Shown: positions 28,301 to 40,300 of the stretch, one piece after another
Position numbering within the stretch: the stretch's first letter is position 1
Layout of the letters: each line of letters starts with the position of its first letter
Origin: Crocodylus rhombifer
Taxonomy: Eukaryota > Chordata > Crocodylia > Crocodylidae
Direction: 5' to 3'
Assembly: GCA_038503035.1 (NCBI GenBank)
Contig: JAVSML010024702.1
Location: 372,001 to 436,000 of the forward strand
DNA length: 64,000 bases
Position numbers and translations under genes: made by a program
Notes under the pieces: model-generated
What the model was told of the DNA's origin: nothing
Database searches by the model: none
The model's input: only the letters and a program-made list of their open reading frames with translations

Positions 28301-31300
28301 ATAAACAGCCTGTACCCTAAACATACTTCATTAATCACATTACAGACAATGGTGTTGTGAACACTATTTTGTTTTACCCGTGCAATCATACTTAGCTATA
28401 TTCTAAAATCACATTTAATTCATTTTTCTCTATCCAGCTGATAAGTATACATTATCTTTATGAAATTCACTAGAAGTTGCTGTACGTTAATCACACCAGT
28501 AAAATTTTGAAGTTAAATTTTAGTTTTCTTCCTCCTCTAGCTTTATAAAGCAGATCTACAAGATATTTTGCTTCCGACCAAACAAGCAGAAGACTGGTTA
28601 TGTCAGCAGCCACTCTCACCTGCAATGGAGCAACAAGTGAGCTTCTAAAAGGTAAGCTCTGTTTAGCACTTAGAGTATTATTAGATTTACCATTTTGTTA
28701 TATATAAGAATAATATGCAGTACTGAAAGTTTCAAAAAATATTTGATTGCTGACTAAAGTCAATCTCATCAATTTACCAGGGACCGGCTCTCTGGTATCT
28801 CCGGGCGTTTTTACATGTGCTCAGGGTAGAGCGACAGCACTTTAATTAGAGCAGCTCTGAGAGGTTGGGGGGGCGGAGGGAATTGCCATAAAACATGCAG
28901 AAGCTGTTATGTTCTATAGCGAAGTTTAGGGACCTACTTAAATCATGGTTTTGTGATATGCACAGAAACCAGTGGTGAGGGGCAGGGCTGCTCCTGGGGT
29001 TTCATGGCCAATCAGCAGCATGGGGGGGCGGGCCTGGCTCACTGTGAAAAATCATGAATATAGCAGTGGTTGCCCTAACTGGCCTTCAAAATCGCCCACC
29101 TGCCTCCTTGATTTCAGTAGGTCCCTTATTCATCCAGGTTTGAAGTTGGAGCAATTTTGCTACACTTGTATTGCTGTTAGCATGTTACAGGTGCTGTCCC
29201 CTCCTAATCAGAGAATTTCAAAGTCAGCTAATAAACTGCCCAATTGGAGCAGGGCCACGGTGAAATCTGGAGTGGTTGCAGCCAGCTCCGTAGTCCCCAC
29301 CCTGAGCCCAGCCTCCACCAAGAACAGCCTTGATGGGTGCACATGTGCACTTGTCCAAACCCACACATTACACTCTCAGGGAACTGGTCCTTTGTTGAGC
29401 TGGATTATAGGAGTGCAATAACGATTTTACTGTAGCTATACTTCTATCGAGGCATGCTTTGGAGTCTCTGGTATGCTTTCATATAACTGGCCCACTTAGA
29501 AAAACCCAGAGCACGTATTCCTGTTCATGTTTAAGTAGATACCATGCTAAGAGCACAGAATCCAATTTCAAAGTCAGCTGATAAACTGCCCAATTGGATC
29601 CAATACTGTTTTTCTTTCCTTTTTCTCTTTCTTAATAGTTAAATAGGTAGAAACACGATGCAATCTTGTGAAAAAATAACCCAAAATGGGCATTAGAGTA
29701 ACCATTCCCATTGACCACCAAAGCAGGTGCAGGATCTGACCTCAAATGATTTCCTGTGGTGGAGCTCACCTGTCAGCCATCTCTTTCCATTTCATAAGCA
29801 TCCTTCTGGGCTGTTTCTCAACAGGAAGATCAAGCCTACGTCGAAAGTAATCAACAACTCCCTGCTCCTCTAGTAACAAAGGAACCCGGTAGATGGAAGA
29901 GACGTCATGAACACAAATAACCTGTTCATAATATAGAAGGCTTATTAAAATGTATACACAAGCACTCAACTGACTGTATAGAGACAGTAGGACATCAGAC
30001 ACTCCTGCTTTAGAGGTGCACCAATACACTGGTCCAATATTGGATCGGTACCAATATAAAGAATATTGGCTGTATCGGAAATTGGCCTGATGCGGGCAAT
30101 AATTTGGCCGATAAATGCTTGTGCATGTGGGCAGCTGCAGCACAACACTTAGGCAGTGAGGAGCAAAGCCAGCAGCATGGAGAGCTGTCCATTGTGGTGG
30201 AAGTGGACAGGGAAGGGAAACTGCAGGGGGGTGGGGGGCAGATCAACATCCCCTGCAGTGAGGGAGGGAGCAAAGGCAGGTGCTGCCCAGCCAGGGCAGG
30301 GCATGCGATAGAGCCATGGCTCATCTGGGCGGTGAGGGGAGGGGGAGCAGCTCCTGCCGCTGCCTGCACTCCAAGAAGTCATAGGCAGGGAGGGGGCATG
30401 TCCCCCAGATCTGCGCAGGGCGGGGTGGGGCGGGGCGTGGCAGGCTGCAGCTGCAGACTGGAGCCAGGGTTGCGCTGGGCTCTTCTCGGCAGGGGCTGGG
30501 CTCAGGGAGGGAGCTACAGCCACCCAAAATTTCACTGTAGCTCTGCTCCTGGTGCCGCTGCATGCCCAGAGCCCCAGCTCTTCCTGGCATGTGGATGGAG
30601 GCGGGGCGTAGAGCCAGCACTACGCCAGGCACGTGGCAGCGACACTGGAGCAGGGCCATGGTGAAATTTGGAGTCCGTAGCCCCCACCCTGAGCCCAGCC
30701 TCCACCAAGAACAGCCTGGAGCAGCCCCAGCTCCAGCCCGCAGATGCAGCCTGCCCGCACTGCCCAGATCTGGGGGCACCCCCCGGTGCACTCTCAGAGT
30801 GGAGGCAGCAGCAGGATCTGTCCCCCTCTCCCCCGCCAAGTCGCAGCTCCGTCCTGCACCCTGCCCTGCCCCAGCTGGGCGGCACCTGTGCCTGTCCCCT
30901 CCCTCACCATGGGGGGCACTGATCTGCCCCCCTATACTCCTTCCCTCCCTCTTCCCCTTCCACCACAACAGACTTACAGCTGCATGCAGCTGGTATCGGA
31001 AATCAAATCAGTATCGGCCAATATGCCTCCTTAAAAATCGGCTATTGGTATTGGCCCCCACAAATCTCTATTGGTGCACCCCTATCCTGCTTCTTTCCCC
31101 TTCAAGGAGAAAACTGCATCATTCAAAAAAATCACTGAAAAGTAGGAGGGTACTATTTTGAAAAACTGCTGTATTAATTCAGTTCTGAGTGAATGTGTGC
31201 AAGTCACACTACACCTTTTGGCTGTCTCAGTACAGGTAACAGACTGAATGGGACACCAAGAGTGAATTCAACTCCCTTCTTTTACCCACCTATTTTAAGA

Positions 31301-34300
31301 TCACAAGGTCTCTGGGGTATGGACTATCTTATTTTAAGATTATAGTCCCCAGATCAATTGGGCTCTCCACATACAGTCATACAAACTAAGTAGTAATTGA
31401 TCTCTTCAAGCAGGAATGAAGCATGTAAATGGGGCAACACTGGGAAGCAAGCACTATAGTCATCATCAATAGAGAATTTCAGTTTGCAGGTTGTCACTTG
31501 GGAAATATTGTAAGAACTGTTTCAAAATGGTTAATTTACAACTAATCAAACTACTCTTAAATCTGTAAAAAGAATTAATTTCAATCTTTCTGATCCACTG
31601 AAAAAAAAGAAAGGAATTTTGGTCACATACTATTTGTCCACCATGACTTTGACTGCACTTAAAACTTCATAAAGTGTACTGATACCACTTCACAGACTCG
31701 AGCAGAAACAGATTTTAATTATTTGCAGAAAAAAAGTAGTAAGTAGCAATCAATTCTGTTTATATGGCAAAAAGCATTCAGTCTGCAAGAATGATGGTTA
31801 GAAATGTGGCCATGTTAAAAAAAAAAGGCATTCATTTATTATTTTTCTGAAAAATTAATTCAATTTACTTCCATGTAACTTGAAAGGTAATACATATGGA
31901 TTCTATTCTGATTTAGACATCAGTATAATTGTTTATTAAGGTCCAACCGAGGCACTTATATCAATGACAATGATAATGATAATGAAACAGTGCCAGCAAC
32001 TGGACTTTGCAATGAACTTTAGAAACCCTATCTGTAAGCTAGACAATCTTACTTGAATTCCCGAGACAAAAACATGGCACCCTCTAATTATGAAAATGAA
32101 ACTTCAAAGACCACAACTGAACTTAAATATTCTAACACTTGCAAAAGTTCATTTTCAGAGTCTAGCTTCTTTCCATCTATATTCAATGACCCGTCTCCAG
32201 CAAATAACATTTCCATATAATTTAAACTATGTGCTTCTTGAGTGCCAACATCCTGTTTGCACAAAAGAAAAACAAATATATACCAAACAGAATTCAGTTT
32301 TCCAGTACAGCCTCTTCTTATGAAATGAATAAGTCAAATGGATGGGAAGATATGGAACATTAGATAAAAGTATTGTGTGAGGAGCAGCGTGCAACGCACT
32401 CAAATCACAATAACTCAATTTTGGGCAAGTAAGTTTTTGGCTCTAAACAATGATGTTAAAAGGCACAATTTTCCCAAGGTATAGAACAAATTTGAAAGGT
32501 TAATAGAAACCTTTGGGATGTCTGTACCCAAAAGCTTCCAAAGAAGAATTTTTCCAGCTATTTCAGTTGATCTAATAAAAGATATCAGATTTACCCAAAG
32601 AACCTTGTCTGCCTTTGGGAAATAATTTCCACAAATTAGACAAGTGATTCTCAGCCAGCGTGCTGGGGCACCCTGTGATGCTCCTGTAAGACGCAAGAAG
32701 ATGAGTAAGGTGTTAGGAGATAAGAAGATAAATTAAGCAGATAAGAGCAGGCTCACGCTTGTCTCTGCCTGAATGATTCCCCATCCCTACTGCCAGACCC
32801 TTCTGCAAGGAAATAAGTATTGTAATCTACAAGTAAGTTTTTGAACCTGAGTGGTACTCAATTCACAAAAGTTATCAAGGGGTGCACCTTGAATCCAATG
32901 AGGGGGTGTCTCAAGTGTAATGGGGCTGAGAATTGAGAGAGAGAGGCGAAGTTTCGGTTGCCGATTCAATTTGGAGGAAATTTGGCCCAATTCGTTGGCC
33001 ATATCTCCAAATCTAAAATGAATCAGGAGACCAATAAAAGGGTCTGAATTGATTTGGAAGAGATTTGGAGATTTGGTCACTCCCTGCTCACCAACACAGG
33101 GAGCAGGACCCAGCTTCATGCTGGTAAGTAAGGGGTGGAAGGCGACCATGGGGGGACCCCCACCAGGCCCCATCCCGTCTGCTCCCTCAGCCCCCCCCGA
33201 GCACTCACCAACCCCCACCTGCTCTCCCAGCCCCATCAATGGCTGCCCCACCCAGCCCCAGCATCCTGACACTTTAAAAAAAAAGCCCCGCATTCACTGG
33301 CTGCTACAGCAGCCATCAGGGCCTCTGGGGGCTCGTGGCAGAGCCCCCCACACAGTGAAGGGAATCGCCCCTCTGCCTAGCAGGAGCCAGTGAGTACAGG
33401 GTAGTTTTTTGGTTGTGTGGTTTGGGTTTTTTTTGTTTTTCGTTTGTTTTTTTAAGTGCTGGGACACAGGGGCCGAGTGAAGCAGCCACTGATGGGGCTG
33501 GAAAGCGGGCGGGGGATGTGGCCTGTTTGATTAGGAGATTCAGCCAAATCAATTCAGAACAGTGATTCAAATCACCGAATCGAATTGCTGTCCCCCAAAA
33601 TCAGCCAAATCTTAATCCAAAGGAACAAGTAGGCGATTCACACAGGCCTAGAATTTATCTATAAGTTTTATATGTTTTAAGACTATACAAAGGATAAACA
33701 GTTGGATCCATTTTTATATTTAAGACACATAGCCACGAGAGAAAAGCTGTAAGCTTCAAAGGAACTGTTGCCCACAGCATTTGTGTTGCTTGCAGCATTG
33801 TGCTGCCCGCAGCATGGAGCAGCAGGAGTGCTGGCTATGGAAAAGGTAGAGAGGTCAGTGATCTTTACCTGCTCTGGTTCTACATGACAGAACATGGAGA
33901 TCTTCTCCTTTACAGACGTATCCAGCGGGGTGGAACATCTACACACAATCTAGCAGAGAAAGCAGCAACACAAAGATTGTAATGTAAAACTCAGAAATTC
34001 ATTTGCCCAGTCACTAAAAACAACCATTTTTAGTGTCAAGTTCCCATTGCTTGGGGAAAACGTGCTGCATGATTTTAAAGTGTATTATTTCTATTGTACC
34101 ATCAATATGCAGCAGAAGCCTGTCACCCAAGGCTTGATTTGTATCACAAGGATTGTCACAGGGTATCAGCACCACTCTTTAGTTGAATGCAAAAACGCAA
34201 AACTTACTAGGTCTGGGGAAAGCCCAAGTCCTCTGAGCTCACGAACACTGTTCTGGGTGGGCTTTGTCTTCTGCTCTCCTGTAGAACTTGGCTAGCAATC

Positions 34301-37300
34301 AGAGAAGATTTGGAGAAGCAATCAGAGAAGCAATCTATTATCGTAATGTTGATAGGTAAATATACAGAATTCAACTGTAAAGCTCTTACATCTCCAGGAA
34401 CCACAGGAGATATGAATCATAGGTAGGGATCTACTTAAAGCACATGAAGGGGAAGTAAAAATTACAGACCACTCATGGTGCCCAGTGCCATTTTCAGGGT
34501 CTTTTCATGGCAAGCACTCCTTCCCATCCCCTGCTGATAGGCTGATAAAGCTGTCTTTCATGCAGCCCCACCCCTCACCACTGATTGGCAGAGAGGGCCA
34601 GGGCCACACAAAAGGCAGCCTTCTCAGCCAATCAGTGGTGAAGGAAGAAAGGGGCAGCCACCATCTTGGCTGCTCTCTTTCACGTTGGTGGCTCCCCGCC
34701 TGGTGGGCTGTGAGGCCAGGATGCTGGCTCATAGGGAAAGTCATCTTTCAAAAATTGCAAAATCATGAATTGCACAGATCCCTAATCATAGGTCAGAGAT
34801 CCTTGGTTTATGGGATAGTATTTGTAACAAGCATTTTTTCCTCTCATTTCTGACATTAAGTACCAAAAGTAAGCAAGCAAAGACCAAACTGCCCAACATC
34901 TACAGAAGCAGTTATGCAGTGGCTGGGGAAGAGACTGTAGCTAGGCAGGAACCTGAGGTTTCTTTTACTGCACAGCTGGAGGAAACGGGAAAAGAAAATT
35001 TCATTGCGCCCTATTCCAGTAATTCATAATTAACCGTCTAGTTAAACTCCACCCTAATATCTACATCCAACAGGATGAGATAAGCACATAAGCTGGATAG
35101 ATCAGCCCCAATTAAATAAATGGCATTAACAATATCAGCTGCCAGTATGCTTCAGAGTTAGGAAGACTGTCCAGTAACTTCAAAATAAGGCAGCTGTGCA
35201 CATATTTGAGCAACCAAAGCACATCATATGCTGGTCTGGGGTCTAAACAATGAAATTTATAAAGAGGCCAGAAGAGACTATGTTTTGATCTTTCCATTTT
35301 ATCTTCACTTGGAGTGTCGTCTTAGAAACTTAAATACGTTTCCTTTCTTTACACATTTAGTGCATAAGATTTTTTTCATTCCCTTTCTTGCAAAGCCTAT
35401 CAATGTTTCCCTTGCTTCTTTGTTTCTCACCTGTATCAGTGATTTCATTAGTTCCACTGCAGCTTTAGCATGATTTGTTATAGGAATTTTAAAAGGAATT
35501 AGATGGCAATCAGTGAGTTTACATGATCTTGAAGTGTCAAGCCTTCCTAGTGAGTGAGCTGGTTTGATTAAATATGCAAGTCATGTTAAAAACACTCAAA
35601 GAAATCATCCAATACATTTTATGAATCTGATACAATGCGGAATCCAGGAAAAGGACACAGGCAGGGAGAGATACTACTAAAGGGGCCGAATAAGAACACT
35701 ACAATCCACTTCTCATTACACTGGTGCAGGCAGCACAAAATGCAAAGTAAAGAGGCTACAGAATTTAACTACTCTAGCAGGTAAGCATTTTACACCTATT
35801 GTACAGAACTATAAAAAAGCTTGTAGGGTGCACAGAAATAGAAAATTTGGCTCTTAGACAAAAACTCCATTTTAAGATTAAACATGTACATAATATTTCA
35901 AATGGAGCAGCAAAAATAAAACAGAAGAGATGTAGAACTTTTACATTTACTGAAACTCCCAGTTATAGACAACAAAACAGCATTTCGTGGAAGGATCTAG
36001 ATGCTGTGGGTTAGTTTTGGTCATACTTCTATATATACTGCATATACATTATTATATACAAAACATACAGGTACCTTTCAATGCACAAGCATATTTACTA
36101 CATTTCCAGACACATTTATAAAATAACTCTTAATGAGAGGAAACACCATCAATCACATCTTTCCAGGACCTTACCTGGGGTACTAGACTGACATGAATAT
36201 TACAGAAATTCTCTCGTTTGGCTTTGAACTGGAACTGGCGGAAAGCTTCAATGAAGGGCATACTTTCTATATCTCCTACTGTCCCACCAAGCTAAAGGAA
36301 AAAGCAAATCATGTAGGATTTAAAAAGTGGCATCAATTTCCCTACAACTCATTTTCCCAGCATTTGCCTTCTGGCACCAACTCTGTCCTTTTTAGAGTGC
36401 AGCTACATCAGTGCTATTCTGTGGAGCACTGGAATTTTTGCTTTGGTTCATTTGCAAGACACAAAATATGGGAACTTCACTGCATTTTTGATGAGCCTGG
36501 CCAACTGAGAGCCCCTAAGACCTCCACGTTCTTCATTCTATCCAACTAATATTTTTCTCCAATAATGTTCTCTTCTTGGGAGACTGAAGAGAAGCACTAA
36601 CCTACAAATTCAACACTTCTCCCAAGTCTAGTACGTATGGACATTACCACATAGTTACAGTCTACCCTGGAATTGAGCTCCAAGCAGAAAGGTCTAGACC
36701 AGGGGTGGGCAATTATTTCAGTTGGAGGGCCATTTAATGAGTTTTGGTGAGCTGTTGAGGGCTGCAAGGGTAGTCCCGTGCCTTGACAGGTGTCCTGCCC
36801 GCTGGTCACTCCCCCAACCTTTGCCACTGGAAGTCCCTCCCCTTGGCCCTGGAAGTACTCCTGTTGGGAATAAGGGGTTTGCCATCTTGGAACTGGAAAA
36901 AAACAACCCAAATCATATGCTAAAAATCAAAACATCTATTATAACATGTTTTTTGTCAAAAGTATTTTCGTCCTTATTTACATGCATTTACATAGTGTAC
37001 ATAGAGGCAATAACATAGTAACTCAAAAGTCTTACTCTTCTATATTGTGTGTGGGGGAGTGTGTGTGGTGAAGTGTGGTTGGGGGAGTGGATGCATGTGC
37101 AAAGGAGTGTGAGGGCCGTAGATATGTGCCAGCAGGTGTGTATCTGTCAGCAGGTGTGGGGGTTGTATGGGAGGGGATGTGTGGGCAGTGCAAGGTATGG
37201 GGGAAGGTGTGGAGGTCTGGTGGGGTGTGCATGTGGGAGCCCCCTACATGCACACACAGCCCCTCCCTCCCATAGTGCACAGCCACCACCGCCAAAGGCA

Positions 37301-40300
37301 GCAGTCGGAGCTGCAGTAGCAGAAGGTGCTCGTGGCCCACACAGGCAGAGCCCTCCGGCGGTTCAGACCTCTGGTCACTTCTTGGAACTGCATGTGGCTG
37401 CGAGGAACGGGCCAGCCAGGCTTATCCATCTCTATCATGCAGGGCTCCCTGCATCTCATGTGCAGCTCCTGGGACCCAACCAGAGCTCTGCGCTGCAGGG
37501 AGAGCCCTGCACAATGGAGCCAGTGGCCTGGCCCCACTTCCTGCCACCATGTGCAGCTTCCCAGACTCCACCAGGAACCAGGGAGTGGAACTGTCCTGGC
37601 TCCATCACACAGGGCTCCCTGCCACTTCCAGCGAAGTCCCCACAGCTACATGTGGCAGCAGGGAGCAGCAAACAACACTGGCTCTATTGTGTGGGGCTTC
37701 TCCGTGGTGGTGCGCAAGTCCCAGGGGCTGCACGAGTCGAGGGGAGCGCTATGTGATGGCACTGGAGTGACCTGGGCTCTGTGCTCCTACCATCCTGCTG
37801 GGTATGAAGCATTGTGCTCCCACCCAGCCTTCCCACACACAAAAGCGGGAGTGCATCACACTGCCCCAGTGGGAATGGACGGGGCTCAGTCCCATTCTGA
37901 GCACAGGAGGGGCAGCTGCGGTGCGGGTTGGACCAGATACGATTAATTGGTGGCCACCTGCCTGCTAGCCAGATTATATATAGTCTGGTGGGCCGGACTT
38001 GGCCTGCAGGCTGTATTTTGCCCACCCCGGGATAGACCCACAAGTAAGTGACACTTCACTGCCACTAAAGACACCCAAGTCCAAAATTCAGTCCCAAAAG
38101 GCAGCCCTTTAACTTCTGCCTAACATTCATAGGTATCTGTTTCCATTAGTAAAATTCCTTAGACTCCTACATGTCTTTTTGGCCGTTTTCAGCAGCATCA
38201 AAAACTTGACAGTGCTTAAGTCAGGCACTCCTAGGTGCACCTAGAAACCTGTACAGCTTCATCACCCAGACCACTCCACCACAAATGACTCCTGGGGAGA
38301 GGTCCAGCTGGCACTCTCAGGGCACCAGTTCAGGTCTCACAACAAATGCCACGAGGTGCACAGCCCTCACGTTCCTTTACCTATTGGCTAAGTGCCTAAA
38401 GCACTCACCCAGGAGGTGAGGGTTCAAGTCCCTGCTCTGCTTAAGGAGATTTGAACTGCATCTCCAACTCCCAAATGAATGGTTTCTTTCTTCCTGTTGA
38501 AGCCATATCACACTGTATGGAATAACTGCATATTCACTGAGCCAAAGAGAACATGCAAGTGTGAATATGATACTGAAGACCCATGGCTTGATCACTCACC
38601 TATGCTGGGCAAGAGATGAGTTTCAGTGCAAGTATTTTATACTAGAAAATTGATTGCAAGTTTCATTCATTCAATATAATATTCACTGAAGCAGAAACTA
38701 AGACCCAGCTGTGTTTTGAGAGGCCTACGTACTTAAAATCAGAATAGAGACTTCAGGTTTGTGAACCCTAAACACAGGCAGGCATTTCCTTATAGCCTGA
38801 ATTTCCAATTCACCAGCTTTAGCTACCTCCTCAGTTCTGGGAAAAAAGTGAGCTGCTGCAACAATGATACCTGACTTTATGGATTTAGCCCAAAGAAACC
38901 AAAAATACCACTACCAAAGTAAAAACCTGGCATGTACACAAAGATTTATTTTTAAGCTGTCCCAAACAATAATGTGAAAAATGTTATATTAATGGAAGAT
39001 ATTGTCTGCGGAGCTTACCTGCCAGTAGTTAGTAAAATTTACTCCAAATTCAGTAAGAAAAATGCTACAAACCTCAATCACACACACTTGGGGTTCAATG
39101 CCATCTTCATCTACAGGGATCTGTGCCTGTCTCATTACCCATTCCTGTATGGCATCTGTGATGTGAGGGACAACTATAATAGATATAGGGCAAAAGGTTA
39201 GAACTATTCCAATCTCTAACTCACCTCTGATCAAACTACTGAGAATTGTTTCTCACACATATCAACCATTGATCAGTTGAAGCATTCTGGATTAGAAGTG
39301 ATAATTACTGCTACAACTTCCTAATAAGATCACTTGGCTAGACATATATTCCTGCTTCAGTTTAGATGCTTGTAAGTGATGATTTAGGTGCCAGTTTCCA
39401 ACAGACACTACTACAAGCAGAGTATCATTTTAGAACTCTCTATACCATTTTATGCAAACCAGTGATGTTGTTAGAAAGAAAAAAAAAAAGACTGGCTATT
39501 CACAAAGAATGCAGCTTTCTTACTGGAAAGACAAGGATGGATAATTAGTTTTAGATGGTGCTAGATTGTATTAGCCTGATTACAAACTACCTCCATGTTT
39601 TCAGGTTCAGTTTTGGAAAATAGAGGCCCTATCTCTGATGCTACAAGTTGATAACAACACATGAAGACCTTGAACTGCTACTGCCCTCACAAAATCCCAC
39701 CGGAATCAAATAATCAAGAAAAACCAAAATGGTTAAAAGGATTAAAATACCAACATAAAAGCTGCTCTGTATAAATTTCTATAAATAAAATATAAAATGT
39801 CTAAATATATATCAGAAATCTAGAAATATATATTTTACCATAGGCACCAAAGTATTGTGGGGATAAGAAATTAGATTATTTCAGGGGCCTCCATACAAGT
39901 AGAATGCAACTCTTAAACCATTTTATAATCAAAACAGCGCAGTAATTTATTATGACGACCAAAAAAACCCCATGTGACCACCTTAGACCTATAACAAGAT
40001 GCAAGTAATTCACAAACACATTACTCTAAGAGTCTATTTATACTTAGAGCAATACAACTGCCTTTCTTAGACTAAACCTATACAGTTAAAAGAGGTCTGC
40101 TCTCCTTGTGTGAACACAGTTCTCAGTATAAGCGTTTTACACTGATATTTCATTTTTCCTTATGGGAAGGGGAATGATTACAGTCAATGCCTGTTAACAG
40201 TGACTTATTTGTGCCATGGTGTGCTGTCGTTCCCAAGCAATTGTTGCTGTTATATGAAAAATAGGAATTATTGTGGGTGCTATCTTTTATTGGACCAATT

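Noticed and set aside
30321..30968. Open frames up to 215 residues on both strands at 30.1-31.2 kb
   Set aside because: They lie inside the foldback hAT element, occur in several frames at once, and are rich in Pro, Ala, Gly and Arg, as expected from GC-rich sequence. No domain is recognisable.
37049..37946. Open frames of 235 and 206 residues
   Set aside because: Overlapping frames across the GT-rich and GC-rich interior of the 36700-38030 element, with no family resemblance.
38380..38460. Functional tRNA gene
   Set aside because: A and B boxes are present, but I could not form an acceptor stem or anticodon arm, so a tRNA-derived SINE is more likely.
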